Source of the DNA: Blautia sp. BIOML-A1
GTDB lineage: Bacteria; Bacillota; Clostridia; Lachnospirales; Lachnospiraceae
Assembly: GCF_009883055.1 (NCBI RefSeq)
Contig: NZ_WWVR01000009.1
Location: 1-64,000, forward strand
Direction of reading: 5' to 3'
Length of the DNA stretch: 64,000 bases
Positions 52,370 to 62,242 of the stretch are shown here, one piece after another. Below the pieces are notes generated by a model. The model was not told the origin of the DNA and made no database searches. It saw only the letters and a program-made list of their open reading frames with translations. Within the stretch, counting starts at the first letter, position 1. Each line of letters opens with the position of its first letter. A program made the translations under genes and the position numbers.

Positions 52370-53428
52370 ATGGTAAACTGGGAAAATAATATCCGCAGAG
52401 TTGTTCCGTATACTCCGGGAGAACAACCTGACCAGCCGGATATGATCAAACTGAACACAAATGAAAATCCATATCCACCGGCACCGGGAGTAAGAGAAGT
52501 GCTTCGTGGCATGGATACAGACACCTTACGACTTTACCCGGACCCGGCTGCATTAGATCTTGTACATGCGATTGCTGATAATTACGGGCTTCAGGATGAT
52601 CAGGTATTTGTAGGGGTAGGATCTGACGATGTACTTGCAATGAGTTTTCTTACGTTCTTTAACAGTGAGAAACCGATTCTGTTTCCGGACATTACATATT
52701 CTTTTTATGATGTGTGGGCAGACCTTTTCAGAATTCCATATGAGAGACCTGCACTGGATGAGCATTTTCACATTCGAAAAGAAGACTATTTCAGAGAAAA
52801 CGGGGGAATTATATTCCCGAATCCAAATGCACCTACCGGTGTTGTAATGCCGCTTTCTGATATTGAAGATATCGTGGCACACAATCAGGATGTGATCGTG
52901 ATCGTGGATGAAGCCTATGTGGACTTTGGCACACAGTCAGCACTTCCGTTAATCGAGAAATATGAGAACCTTCTGATCGTTCAGACCTTTTCCAAGTCAA
53001 GATCTATGGCAGGTATGAGAATCGGATTTGCTATGGGCTCACCGAAACTGATCAAATATCTGAATGATGTAAAATATTCATTTAATTCTTATACAATGGA
53101 CAGAACTGCTCTGGCAGCAGGTGTGGCAGCGGTGAAAGATCAGGAGTATTTTTGTGAAACCTGTCATAAAATTATAGAGACAAGAGAATGGACAAAGAAG
53201 GAACTGGTGAAACTGGGATTTTCTTTCGAGGATTCCAGGGCAAACTTTATTTTTGCAACGCATGAGAGCTGTTCGGCAGAGGAACTCTTTAAGGCGTTGC
53301 GTGAGCGTCATATTTATGTAAGATATTTCCCGGGCGGCCGGACTGGAAATCATCTTCGCATCACTGTAGGAACGAGAGAAGAGATGGAAACCTTCCTGGA
53401 TTTTCTCGGAGAATATTTAAATAAATAA
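52370..53428 (+). CDS. Histidinol-phosphate aminotransferase-like PLP enzyme
   Basis: A 352-residue class I/II aminotransferase close to HisC. Typical elements are KLNTNENPYPPAPGV, GVGSDDVLAMSF, NPNAPTG, VDEAYVDFG and the PLP lysine motif FSKSRSMAGMRIG; the C terminus has YFPGGRTGNHLRITVGT. It would make histidinol phosphate from imidazole acetol phosphate, or act on an aromatic amino acid. No other his gene adjoins it. ATG 52370 follows AAAGGGGAC; an ATG 36 bp earlier is possible. Confidence 0.88.
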   Translation: MVNWENNIRRVVPYTPGEQPDQPDMIKLNTNENPYPPAPGVREVLRGMDTDTLRLYPDPAALDLVHAIADNYGLQDDQVFVGVGSDDVLAMSFLTFFNSEKPILFPDITYSFYDVWADLFRIPYERPALDEHFHIRKEDYFRENGGIIFPNPNAPTGVVMPLSDIEDIVAHNQDVIVIVDEAYVDFGTQSALPLIEKYENLLIVQTFSKSRSMAGMRIGFAMGSPKLIKYLNDVKYSFNSYTMDRTALAAGVAAVKDQEYFCETCHKIIETREWTKKELVKLGFSFEDSRANFIFATHESCSAEELFKALRERHIYVRYFPGGRTGNHLRITVGTREEMETFLDFLGEYLNK

Positions 53429-53440
53429 GGAGAATTTATA

Positions 53441-53941
53441 TTGGAAGTTTTAGTAAACTGGTTTACAGACACTCTCGGACAGCATGTATCAAGAGAAGTG
53501 GTGATTTTTATCATTTCAATGATCCCGATCCTGGAATTAAGGGGAGGACTTCTTGCGGCATCACTTCTTAATGTCTCTATGATGAAGGCAATTCCTATCT
53601 GTATCATAGGAAATATTATTCCGATCCCGTTTATCCTTCTGTTTATCAAACAGATTTTTAAATGGCTCAAAAAAACAAAGCTCTTCCGTGGCTTTATCAT
53701 AAAGCTGGAAAATCGTGCAATGGGCAAGAGTGATCAGATCAAGAGATATGAATTTCTGGGACTTTTGTTGTTTGTAGGGGTACCCCTTCCCGGAACAGGT
53801 GCATGGACAGGGTCTCTGATCGCATCTCTTCTGGAAGTTGATATCAAAAAGTCTTCAATCGCAATTTTCTGCGGTCTTATCATGGCAACTGTTATTATGT
53901 GTGTTGTCTCTTATGGTGTTGTTGGAAATCTGGTACATTAA
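53441..53941 (+). CDS. Small multidrug export family membrane protein (COG2426)
   Basis: A 166-residue integral membrane protein with four or five hydrophobic segments (VVIFIISMIPILELRGGLLAASLL at the start, FLGLLLFVGVPLPGTGAWTGSLIASLLEVD in the middle, IAIFCGLIMATVIMCVVSYGVVG at the end). The LELRGG and PLPGTGAWTG motifs are the family signature. The start is TTG at 53441 after AAGGAGAA. It lies 12 bp after the aminotransferase gene. The transported substance is unproven. Confidence 0.82.
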   Translation: MEVLVNWFTDTLGQHVSREVVIFIISMIPILELRGGLLAASLLNVSMMKAIPICIIGNIIPIPFILLFIKQIFKWLKKTKLFRGFIIKLENRAMGKSDQIKRYEFLGLLLFVGVPLPGTGAWTGSLIASLLEVDIKKSSIAIFCGLIMATVIMCVVSYGVVGNLVH

Positions 53942-53985
53942 ACGGAACAGTTACGATTTTTGAAATTGAGAAACAGAGGTTTTTT

Positions 53986-55404
53986 ATGAGAGAAAAATAT
54001 GAATCATTGTCATTGGCGACATTAAAAGATTTAGCAAAGGCAAGAGGTTTAAAGGGGATTTCCACTCTGAGAAAGCCGGAACTGATCGACCGTATGCTGC
54101 AGGAAGATGAAAGAGAAGCAGCGGTCCAAAAAGAAACATCCCCTAAGACACAGGAAAGCGTGCAGACAGAAAAGTCTGAGGAACCGGTGAGAGAGCAAAG
54201 AAATTTTGACAATCCAGGTGAAAGACCGGTACGTCAGGAATTTCGGGCACGTGAAAACAGAGAGACGGCACAGCTTGACAGTGGAGAGAAGGCAAACGGT
54301 ATTCTGGAAGTACTTCCGGATGGATATGGTTTTATCCGCTGTGAGAATTATCTGCCGGGCGAAAATGATATCTATGTTTCACCGTCTCAGATCCGTCGAT
54401 TTAATCTGAAAACAGGTGATATTCTGAAAGGAAATATCCGGATCAAGACGCAGGGTGAGAAATTCAGTGCACTTCTCTATGTGGATTCTATTAATGGATT
54501 TCATCCAAGTGAGGGACCGAAGCGATATAATTTCGAAGATATGACACCGATTTTTCCGAACGAAAAGCTTCGGATGGAGCGTCCGGGGGGAACGGTCGCG
54601 ATGCGTATCATGGATCTTTTGAGTCCGATCGGAAAAGGGCAGAGAGGTATGATCGTATCTCCGCCGAAAGCAGGTAAGACCACGCTTCTTAAGGATGTGG
54701 CAAAATCTATCCTGCAGAACAGCCCATCCATGCATCTTCTTATTCTTCTGATCGATGAACGTCCGGAGGAGGTAACGGATATTAAAGAAGAAATCCAGGG
54801 TGATAATGTAGAAGTTATTTATTCTACGTTTGATGAGCTCCCGGAACATCATAAGCGTGTTTCAGAGATGGTTGTGGAGCGTGCACGCCGCCTTGTAGAG
54901 CATAAGCAGGACGTTACAATCCTCCTTGATTCCATCACGAGGCTTGCAAGGGCTTATAATCTCTGTGTGACTCCGAGCGGAAGGACACTTTCCGGTGGTC
55001 TGGATCCAGCGGCACTTCATATGCCAAAGCGGTTTTTTGGTGCGGCGCGTAATATGAGAGAGGGCGGAAGCCTCACGATCCTTGCCACAGCTCTTGTAGA
55101 TACCGGAAGTAAGATGGATGATGTGATTTATGAGGAGTTCAAGGGAACGGGTAATATGGAACTTGTTCTGGATCGTAAGCTTCAGGAGAAACGTGTATTC
55201 CCTGCAATTGATATTCAGAAATCTGGTACCAGACGAGAGGATCTTCTTCTTACAAAAGAAGAACAGGAAACGGTCTACAATATGCGCAGAGCCTTGAACA
55301 GTCTTAAGGCGGAAGATGCGGTAGAACAGATTCTGAATATGTTCTCAAAGACAAAGACAAATGAAGAATTTGTCCAGATGGCCAAAAAACAGAAATTTTT
55401 ATAA
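53986..55404 (+). CDS. rho: Transcription termination factor Rho
   Basis: A 472-residue RNA helicase. The N-terminal Rho_N SAP-like part ([29 protein letters not shown]) is followed by a charged linker of about 70 residues, the RNA-binding cold-shock-like domain ([35 protein letters not shown]) and the ATPase ([32 protein letters not shown]). ATG 53986 follows AGAGG. It ends transcription of untranslated RNA. The long charged linker is usual in Gram-positive Rho. Confidence 0.96.
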   Translation: MREKYESLSLATLKDLAKARGLKGISTLRKPELIDRMLQEDEREAAVQKETSPKTQESVQTEKSEEPVREQRNFDNPGERPVRQEFRARENRETAQLDSGEKANGILEVLPDGYGFIRCENYLPGENDIYVSPSQIRRFNLKTGDILKGNIRIKTQGEKFSALLYVDSINGFHPSEGPKRYNFEDMTPIFPNEKLRMERPGGTVAMRIMDLLSPIGKGQRGMIVSPPKAGKTTLLKDVAKSILQNSPSMHLLILLIDERPEEVTDIKEEIQGDNVEVIYSTFDELPEHHKRVSEMVVERARRLVEHKQDVTILLDSITRLARAYNLCVTPSGRTLSGGLDPAALHMPKRFFGAARNMREGGSLTILATALVDTGSKMDDVIYEEFKGTGNMELVLDRKLQEKRVFPAIDIQKSGTRREDLLLTKEEQETVYNMRRALNSLKAEDAVEQILNMFSKTKTNEEFVQMAKKQKFL

Positions 55405-55523
55405 ATAGCTTGCAATTCTATATTCACTGTGTTATAATCAGAAAGCTGTGAAATAGTAAATTCGTAATTATTCAGTAAATTAATACGAATAGAAAATAGA
55501 ACAAACATAGAGAGGTGAAAATC

Positions 55524-55727
55524 ATGCGTGAAGGAATCCATCCGAACTACTATCAGGCAACTGTAACCTGCAACTGTGGAAACACATTCGTAACAGGATC
55601 TACAAAGAAAGATATCCACGTAGAAATCTGTTCCAAATGCCATCCATTCTATACAGGACAGCAGAAAGCGGCTCAGGCTCGCGGACGTATTGATAAGTTC
55701 AACAGAAAATACGGCTTAAACAAATAA
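55524..55727 (+). CDS. rpmE: Ribosomal protein L31
   Basis: A 67-residue L31 of the zinc-binding form, with Cys pairs CNCGN and [13 protein letters not shown] 55524 follows AGAGGTG. It follows rho by 119 bp, a common order in Firmicutes. Confidence 0.96.
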   Translation: MREGIHPNYYQATVTCNCGNTFVTGSTKKDIHVEICSKCHPFYTGQQKAAQARGRIDKFNRKYGLNK

Positions 55728-55742
55728 TTATAACGAGAGAAC

Positions 55743-55772
55743 AGGTTGAGGTTGGGAAATCTCAACCTTTCT
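55743..55772 (+). terminator. Terminator after rpmE
   Basis: AGGTTGAG / CTCAACCT stem with a 10-nt loop, followed by TTCTTT. It lies just before the DUF1385 gene, and read-through is likely. Confidence 0.75.
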
Positions 55773-55799
55773 TTGCTTCTTGGGACAATGGAGTGACAT

Positions 55800-56777
55800 A
55801 TGAAACCATCGAATATTGGCGGACAGGCGGTAATGGAAGGCATCATGATGCGTCATAAGGACAAATATGCAGTTGCGGTACGCCGTCCGGATAAGGAAAT
55901 AGAACTGAAGGTTGAGGATTACAAGTGTACCTTCGGGAAGGCGGCATTCTGGAAAAAGCCGATCATCCGGGGAGTAGTCAGCTTTGTGGACGGTCTTGTA
56001 GTCGGAACCAAATGTCTTATGTATTCGGCTGAGATAGCCGGAGATGAGGAGGACGAGGAAGAAGCAGCAAAGAATGCGAAGCTTACTGAGGAAGAACTTT
56101 CTGCCAAGAAACAGAAAGAAGCAAAGCAGTTCCAGTGGCTTCTGTACATAACCGTTGCCTTTTCCATCGTGATATCTGTTGCAGCATTTATGCTGCTGCC
56201 GTATGCACTGGCAAGTCTTCTTCGTAAAGTAGGAGCTTCTGAGTTTGGAGTTACTGTGGCAGAAGCCTTTGTAAAACTTATACTGTTTCTTGGATACATG
56301 CTTCTGATTTCCAGGATGAAGGACATTCAGAGGACGTTTATGTATCATGGGGCAGAGCATAAATGTATTAACTGTGTGGAACATGGAATGCCGCTGACAG
56401 TAGAGAATGTAATGGCAAGTTCCAGACAGCACAGACGATGTGGAACCAGCTTTCTGTTTCTTGTCATGCTGGTGAGTATCTGTCTGCATTTTGTTTTTGT
56501 ACTGGTGCCGGTCTACTGGGTGCGGCTTTTCGGCAGACTTCTGATGGTGCCGGTCGTTGCCGGGATTTCCTTTGAGATGATCCAGTGGGCAGGAAGAACA
56601 GACAGTAAGCTGGCAGATTTTTTCAGCAAACCAGGTCTGGCAATGCAGAAACTCACAACCAAAGAACCTACACCTGATATGGTTGAGGTGGCGATAAAGG
56701 CAGTAGAGGCTGTCTTTGACTGGAAACAATATCTGAAAGATGAATTCGGCTGGGAGCCGGACGAAGAAAAGGAGTAA
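55800..56777 (+). CDS. DUF1385 membrane protein (YqhQ-like)
   Basis: A 325-residue protein of the DUF1385 family. It opens NIGGQAVMEGIMMRHKDKYAVAVRRP, and the conserved core YHGAEHKCINCVEHG lies between pairs of hydrophobic helices; the ending contains GRTDSKLADFFSKPGLAMQKLTTKEPTPDMVEVAI (family hallmark). An acidic insert (GDEEDEEEAAKN) follows the first helix. The function is unknown; the gene is nearly always beside prmC and prfA, as here. Confidence 0.88.
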   Translation: MKPSNIGGQAVMEGIMMRHKDKYAVAVRRPDKEIELKVEDYKCTFGKAAFWKKPIIRGVVSFVDGLVVGTKCLMYSAEIAGDEEDEEEAAKNAKLTEEELSAKKQKEAKQFQWLLYITVAFSIVISVAAFMLLPYALASLLRKVGASEFGVTVAEAFVKLILFLGYMLLISRMKDIQRTFMYHGAEHKCINCVEHGMPLTVENVMASSRQHRRCGTSFLFLVMLVSICLHFVFVLVPVYWVRLFGRLLMVPVVAGISFEMIQWAGRTDSKLADFFSKPGLAMQKLTTKEPTPDMVEVAIKAVEAVFDWKQYLKDEFGWEPDEEKE

Positions 56778-56799
56778 CTGTTCGTGAGAGAACAGTAAC
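56774..56799. repeat. Dispersed palindromic repeat, copy 5
   Basis: GTAACTGTTC and GAACAGTAAC form 10-bp perfect arms around GTGAGA. It covers the stop region of the DUF1385 gene and the spacer to prmC, and is the most perfect copy in the window. Confidence 0.75.
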
Positions 56800-56815
56800 G
56801 AGAATGAGGAAAACC

Positions 56816-57709
56816 ATGCAGACATTTCATGAATTGCTGACACAAGGGATACAGCTTCTGATGAATGCAGGAATTGAAGAAGCCAGGTTGGATGCCTGGC
56901 TCCTTCTGGAATATACAGCAGATATCAGCCGCGCCTGGTATTATGCTCATCCTGAGTCAGAAGTGAATGAAGAGATCGTGTCGGAATATCTTAGTTTATG
57001 TCAGAAAAGAGCAGAGCATATTCCACTGCAGCACCTGACTCATCAGGCCTGCTTTATGGGATATGATTTTTATGTGGATGAAAGAGTCCTTGTGCCGAGA
57101 CAGGATACAGAGGTTCTGGCTGAGGAGGCACTGCATCAGTTAAGGAATATAAGGAATCCGAGAATCCTGGATATGTGCACGGGATCCGGCTGCCTGCTTT
57201 TGAGCCTTCTCATGGAATTTCCGGATGCGATCGGGACAGGTGTGGATATTTCAGAGGCTGCACTTGCAGTGGCAGAGAGAAATCGAAAGAATCTGGAACT
57301 GGAGAAGCGGGCAGTTTTGGTACAAAGTGATACATTTTCAGGAGATTATTTTCAGAAAAACAGTGGAAATATATCCCTGGAATATGATATGCTTATTTCA
57401 AATCCGCCTTATATACCGACAGAGGATATTGGGAAACTGATGGAGGAAGTACGTTTTCATGACCCGGTACTGGCACTGGACGGACGGGAGGACGGACTGT
57501 ATTTTTATCGCAGGATCACGGAGCAGGCAGGTAAATACCTGAAACCCGGCGGCTGGCTCATGTATGAGATTGGCTGTGAGCAGGGGGCAGACGTATCTGC
57601 GATCATGCAGGGAGAAGGATTTACTGAGGTGACCGTGAAGAAAGATCTGGCCGGGCTGGACAGAGTTGTAATTGGAAAGAAACAAATGCAGGAGGAACAG
57701 CATGTTTGA
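56816..57709 (+). CDS. prmC: Release factor glutamine methyltransferase PrmC
   Basis: A 297-residue SAM-dependent enzyme that methylates the Gln of the GGQ motif of release factors. The SAM motif [16 protein letters not shown] and the catalytic [11 protein letters not shown] are clear. ATG 56816 follows GAGGA; an ATG at 56804 lacks a site. It overlaps prfA by 8 bp, which encodes its substrate. Confidence 0.93.
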   Translation: MQTFHELLTQGIQLLMNAGIEEARLDAWLLLEYTADISRAWYYAHPESEVNEEIVSEYLSLCQKRAEHIPLQHLTHQACFMGYDFYVDERVLVPRQDTEVLAEEALHQLRNIRNPRILDMCTGSGCLLLSLLMEFPDAIGTGVDISEAALAVAERNRKNLELEKRAVLVQSDTFSGDYFQKNSGNISLEYDMLISNPPYIPTEDIGKLMEEVRFHDPVLALDGREDGLYFYRRITEQAGKYLKPGGWLMYEIGCEQGADVSAIMQGEGFTEVTVKKDLAGLDRVVIGKKQMQEEQHV

Positions 57710-58778
57710 TAAATTGGACGACTTGCTGATTCGTTTCGAGGAAGTACTGAACGAGCTGGGTGAACCGGGCGTGACAGACAACCAGGAACGTTTTCAGAAG
57801 CTGATGAAGGAGCAGAGTGATCTGCAGCCTATCGTGGACACTTATACAGAATATAAGAAAAACAAAGAGACTATCCAGGACAGTCTTTCTCTTCTGGAGG
57901 AGGAGAAGGATGAAGATATGCGTGAAATGCTCAAGGAAGAGCTTTCCGATGCAAAGAAGCGTGTGGAAGAACTGGAACAGGAACTCAAGATCCTGCTTCT
58001 GCCGAAGGATCCGAATGACAGTAAGAATGTTATCGTGGAGATCCGTGCAGGTGCAGGCGGTGATGAGGCGGCACTTTTTGCTGCTGAGATCTACCGTATG
58101 TATGTGAAGTATGCAGAATCCAGAAGATGGAAGACAGAGATGATGAGTCTCAATGAGAATGGCATCGGTGGATTTAAGGAAGTTACATTTATGATCCAGG
58201 GTCAGGGAGCCTATTCCAGACTTAAATACGAAAGTGGTGTACATCGTGTACAGCGTGTACCGGAAACAGAATCCGGCGGACGCATCCATACTTCAACCTG
58301 TACTGTGGCAATTATGCCGGAGGCAGAGGAGATTGATTTCCATCTTGATATGAATGACTGTAAATTTGATGTATTCCGTGCATCTGGTAATGGTGGACAG
58401 TGTGTCAATACCACAGACTCTGCTGTACGTCTGACCCATATTCCGACGGGAATCGTTATTTCCTGTCAGGATGAGAAGTCACAGCTTAAGAATAAGGACA
58501 AAGCACTTAAGGTACTTCGTTCCCGTCTGTATGAGATGGAACTGGCAAAGCAGCATGACGCTGAGGCGGAGGCGAGAAGAAGTCAGATCGGAACAGGTGA
58601 CCGTTCCGAAAAGATTCGTACTTATAACTTCCCGCAGGGACGTGTAACAGATCACAGGATCAAACTTACCCTGCATCGTCTTGAGAGTATTCTGGGCGGT
58701 GATCTGGATGAGATCATTGACAGCCTTATTGCAGCAGATCAGGCAGCTAAATTAAGCTCGTTAAATGAAGAAGAATAA
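57702..58778 (+). CDS. prfA: Peptide chain release factor 1
   Basis: A 358-residue RF1 that ends translation at UAA and UAG. The GGQ loop is [15 protein letters not shown] (Cys replaces the more usual Ser after GGQ). ATG 57702 follows CAGGAGGAACAG. Since RF1 reads UAG, the full-length gene shows that UAG is an ordinary stop here, which bears on the in-frame amber codons at 14663 and 62354. Confidence 0.96.
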   Translation: MFDKLDDLLIRFEEVLNELGEPGVTDNQERFQKLMKEQSDLQPIVDTYTEYKKNKETIQDSLSLLEEEKDEDMREMLKEELSDAKKRVEELEQELKILLLPKDPNDSKNVIVEIRAGAGGDEAALFAAEIYRMYVKYAESRRWKTEMMSLNENGIGGFKEVTFMIQGQGAYSRLKYESGVHRVQRVPETESGGRIHTSTCTVAIMPEAEEIDFHLDMNDCKFDVFRASGNGGQCVNTTDSAVRLTHIPTGIVISCQDEKSQLKNKDKALKVLRSRLYEMELAKQHDAEAEARRSQIGTGDRSEKIRTYNFPQGRVTDHRIKLTLHRLESILGGDLDEIIDSLIAADQAAKLSSLNEEE

Positions 58779-58794
58779 AAGGGAGGAACCTCAA

Positions 58795-59712
58795 ATGAAA
58801 AAAACCGCACTTGTAATTATGGCAGCCGGAATCGGAAGCCGTTTTGGAAAAGGAATCAAACAGCTTGCACCAGTAGGACCGAATGGAGAGATCATTATGG
58901 ATTATTCTATCCATGATGCACTGGAGGCTGGATTTAACAAGGTTGTATTTATTATCCGTAAGGATCTGGAGGAAGAATTCCGCCGTGTGATCGGAGAGAG
59001 AATTGAGAAAATTACAGAAGTTGCTTATGCATTCCAGTCTCTGGATGACCTTCCGGAAGGATTTGAGAAACCGGCAGACCGTACAAAACCGTGGGGAACC
59101 GGCCAGGCCGTACTTGCCGCCAAAGCCGTTCTTGATGAGCCGTTTATGGTAATCAATGCAGATGACTACTATGGCAAAGAGGCTTATGTCAAGGTTCATG
59201 ATTATCTGGTTCAGGAGCAGCCGGAAGATGGAATCCTTCATATCTGCATGGCAGGTTTCCGCCTTGGAAACACCTTAAGTGACAATGGAAGTGTGACAAG
59301 AGGTGTATGCCATATTGAAGATGGCGCACTGGTCGGTGTTACAGAAACACATAATATCTTTAAGACAGCAGATGGTGCTGAGACAAGAGATGACAACGGA
59401 AATGCAGAGAAACTTGATGTGAAGAGTCTTGTTTCCATGAATATGTGGGGACTGACACCGGTATTTATGGAGACTCTGGAAAAGGGATTTGTTGAGTTCC
59501 TTGAGAATGTAGAAGAAGGTGACATCAAGAAAGAATATCTCCTTCCGGAAATGATCGACCGTCTGATCAAAGAAGGCAAAGCAAAAGTAGATGTACTTGA
59601 GACAAAGGACACATGGTTTGGTGTGACCTATCAGGAGGACAAAGCTTCTGTGACAGCAGCATTCAAGAAACTCGCAGAGGACGGAGTATATCCGGCACAG
59701 CTTTATAAATAA
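58795..59712 (+). CDS. Nucleotidyltransferase family protein (sugar-1-phosphate type)
   Basis: A 305-residue NTP_transferase. The start LVIMAAGIGSRFGKGIKQLAPVGPNGEIIMDYSI has the G-x-G-x-R-x-G...K nucleotide-binding motif, and MVINADDYYGKEAY carries the metal-binding acid. It should transfer a nucleotidyl group to a phosphorylated sugar. ATG 58795 follows GGGAGGAAC. The GlmM-like mutase gene follows by 31 bp, so the two may make one activated sugar. Confidence 0.82.
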   Translation: MKKTALVIMAAGIGSRFGKGIKQLAPVGPNGEIIMDYSIHDALEAGFNKVVFIIRKDLEEEFRRVIGERIEKITEVAYAFQSLDDLPEGFEKPADRTKPWGTGQAVLAAKAVLDEPFMVINADDYYGKEAYVKVHDYLVQEQPEDGILHICMAGFRLGNTLSDNGSVTRGVCHIEDGALVGVTETHNIFKTADGAETRDDNGNAEKLDVKSLVSMNMWGLTPVFMETLEKGFVEFLENVEEGDIKKEYLLPEMIDRLIKEGKAKVDVLETKDTWFGVTYQEDKASVTAAFKKLAEDGVYPAQLYK

Positions 59713-59743
59713 TAGAATTTAGATTGAAGGAGAGCAACAGAAC

Positions 59744-61093
59744 ATGGGTAAATATTTTGGAACAGATGGTTTTCGTGGAGAAGCAAATATACAATTGACA
59801 GTAGATCATGCATTTCAGGTAGGACGTTACGTGGGATGGTATTATGGGAGAGAGCATAAGGCCAAGATCGTGATCGGTAAAGATACAAGAAGAAGCAGTT
59901 ATATGTTTGAATATGCACTGGTTGCGGGACTGACAGCTTCTGGTGCGGATGCATATCTTCTTCACGTGACAACTACTCCAAGTGTTTCTTATGTTGTCCG
60001 CACAGAGGATTTTGACTGTGGAATCATGATTTCTGCAAGTCATAATCCGTTTTATGATAATGGAATCAAGCTGTTGAACGGAAACGGACAGAAAATTGAG
60101 GCAGAGGTAGAAGCCCGGATTGAAGCATATCTGGATGGAAGACTTGAAAAGCTTCCGTATGCGACCAGAGAAGATATCGGACGTACCGTTGATTTTGCTT
60201 CCGGACGTAACCGTTATATTGGTTACCTGATCTCAGTTCCGAGCTGTGATTTCAAGAATGTCAAGGTTGGTCTGGACTGCTCCAACGGAAGTTCTTCTGC
60301 GATTGCGAAGAGTGTCTTTGATGCATTAAGAGCAAAGACCTATGTGATCAATAATGAACCTGATGGAACAAACATTAACAGAAACTGTGGTTCCACACAT
60401 ATTGAGGTATTGCAGAAATATGTTGTAGACAATGGACTGGATATCGGATTTGCTTATGATGGAGATGCAGACCGCTGTATCGCAGTAGATCATAAGGGAA
60501 ATATCATTGACGGGGACAAGATCCTGTATGTGTGTGGTAAATTCCTTAAATCCCAGGGCAAGCTCAAGGGAAATACGGTTGTCACTACAGTCATGTCTAA
60601 TATGGGACTGTACAAAGCCTTTGAAAGAGATGGCATTAACTATGAGCAGACTGCGGTTGGCGATAAGTATGTGGCAGAAAACATGATGGAAAATAATTAC
60701 AGTCTTGGAGGCGAACAGTCCGGACACATTATTTTCAGCCGTCATGCTGCAACGGGAGACGGAATCCTGACTTCTCTTATGATCATGGAAGCCTGCATCG
60801 AACAGAAAGCAACTCTTTGTGATCTGGCAAAAGAAATGAAGGTATATCCGCAGATACTCAGAAATGTCCGCGTGGCAGACAAAAAAACAGCAAGAGAAAA
60901 TCCGGCAGTTATGAAGGCGGTAGAGGAAGCAGCAAGAGCGCTTGGAACTGACGGACGTATTCTTGTAAGAGAAAGTGGTACAGAGCCGCTGATTCGTGTA
61001 ATGGTAGAGGCCGGTACAGAAGACATCTGTGCACAGCATGTAAATCACGTGGTTCAGGCAATGGAATCAGAAGGATTAATTGTGAAAGAATGA
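59744..61093 (+). CDS. glmM: Phosphoglucosamine mutase-like phosphohexomutase
   Basis: A 449-residue alpha-D-phosphohexomutase. It begins YFGTDGFRGEANIQLT as in GlmM; the phosphoserine loop is ISASHNPFYDNGIK, the metal loop DGDADRC and the sugar loop GGEQSGH, with RESGTEPLIRVMVE in the phosphate-binding domain. It converts glucosamine-6-P to glucosamine-1-P for cell-wall synthesis. GAAGGAGAG precedes the ATG. It overlaps the next gene by 4 bp. Confidence 0.9.
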   Translation: MGKYFGTDGFRGEANIQLTVDHAFQVGRYVGWYYGREHKAKIVIGKDTRRSSYMFEYALVAGLTASGADAYLLHVTTTPSVSYVVRTEDFDCGIMISASHNPFYDNGIKLLNGNGQKIEAEVEARIEAYLDGRLEKLPYATREDIGRTVDFASGRNRYIGYLISVPSCDFKNVKVGLDCSNGSSSAIAKSVFDALRAKTYVINNEPDGTNINRNCGSTHIEVLQKYVVDNGLDIGFAYDGDADRCIAVDHKGNIIDGDKILYVCGKFLKSQGKLKGNTVVTTVMSNMGLYKAFERDGINYEQTAVGDKYVAENMMENNYSLGGEQSGHIIFSRHAATGDGILTSLMIMEACIEQKATLCDLAKEMKVYPQILRNVRVADKKTARENPAVMKAVEEAARALGTDGRILVRESGTEPLIRVMVEAGTEDICAQHVNHVVQAMESEGLIVKE

Positions 61094-62238
61094 GAAATCA
61101 AAGAATCATATGGCTACTGTCAGTCGGTCTTGGAGCATTTTTGCTGACCGGCTGCGGCGGAGAACAGAAAAAAACATATGAGCAGGCAAATACAGATCTG
61201 GAGCAGGGCAACTATGACTATGCGCTGAATGAATACCAGAGCTGTATTTCGGCCGGATATAAACTGTCAGATTCCTACAGAGGTTCTGGAATCGTGAAAT
61301 TGCGCACAGGGGATTATCAGGGAGCAATCGATGATCTTACCAGCGCATTGAATGATGAAGAAACAGGGAAATCTGACAGGAAAGATATTCTGGAATATCG
61401 TGCTACGGCAGAACTGAAGGCAGAACTCTATGATCAGGCAATGGCTGACTGCCAGACCCTGGCAGAGGATTATTCTCTGACTGCAAACGATTATTATCTT
61501 ACAGGCTGTGTAGCCCTTGCGATGGATTCCTATGACGAAGCTTCTTCTAATTTTTCGAAGGCTTATGGTGATGAAGCGACCTATGAGATGGCGATTCAGA
61601 TTTATGAGGCATATCTGGGACATGATATGGAGGCTGACGGAACGAAATATCTGGAAGCTTCACTCAAAACCGAGGCAAAGACAGCAGAGGATTACTGTGA
61701 GCGAGGTAAAGTCTATTATTATATGGAAGACTATGATAATGCCAGAACAGAACTGAATGCGGCTGCTGACAAAAACAGTACAGAAGCTGTGCTGCTTCTT
61801 GGCATGGTATATATGGCACAGGGAGACACTGCCGGTGCACGCAGCTTTTTCCAGCAGTATATTGAGGCAGACGGTGAAGATCCGGCAAAGGGCTATAACG
61901 GGCTGGCACTCTGTGATATTGCAGACGGATCTTATGACAGTGCACTTGAGAATATCAGTAAGGGACTGGGAGATGCGGAATCAGATGAGATGCAGGATCT
62001 TCTCTTTAATGAAATCGTAGCTTATGAGAGAAAGATGGACTTTGCAACAGCGCTTTCCAAGACACAGGAATATGTGAATATGTTTAAGGATGATCAGGCA
62101 GCAGCGAAGGAACTGATCTTCCTGCAGTCGAGAGTTGGAAATCAGTCATCTGAAACAGAAACAGATACATCTGCGGAAAGCACAGCACAGGATAATACAG
62201 CAGATACTACTACAGATGGATCTTCCGAGGAGAACTGA
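61090..62238 (+). CDS. TPR-repeat lipoprotein
   Basis: A 382-residue lipoprotein: basic start, hydrophobic core and lipobox LTGC at 18-21. The mature part holds five or more tetratricopeptide repeats (for example YEQANTDLEQGNYDYALNEY, YRGSGIVKLRTGDYQGAIDDL, EAVLLLGMVYMAQGDTAGA). A Thr/Ser/Glu/Asp-rich tail ends the protein. It is coupled to glmM by ATGA and would sit on the outer face of the membrane as a protein-binding scaffold. Confidence 0.85.
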   Translation: MRNQRIIWLLSVGLGAFLLTGCGGEQKKTYEQANTDLEQGNYDYALNEYQSCISAGYKLSDSYRGSGIVKLRTGDYQGAIDDLTSALNDEETGKSDRKDILEYRATAELKAELYDQAMADCQTLAEDYSLTANDYYLTGCVALAMDSYDEASSNFSKAYGDEATYEMAIQIYEAYLGHDMEADGTKYLEASLKTEAKTAEDYCERGKVYYYMEDYDNARTELNAAADKNSTEAVLLLGMVYMAQGDTAGARSFFQQYIEADGEDPAKGYNGLALCDIADGSYDSALENISKGLGDAESDEMQDLLFNEIVAYERKMDFATALSKTQEYVNMFKDDQAAAKELIFLQSRVGNQSSETETDTSAESTAQDNTADTTTDGSSEEN

Positions 62239-62242
62239 GAAT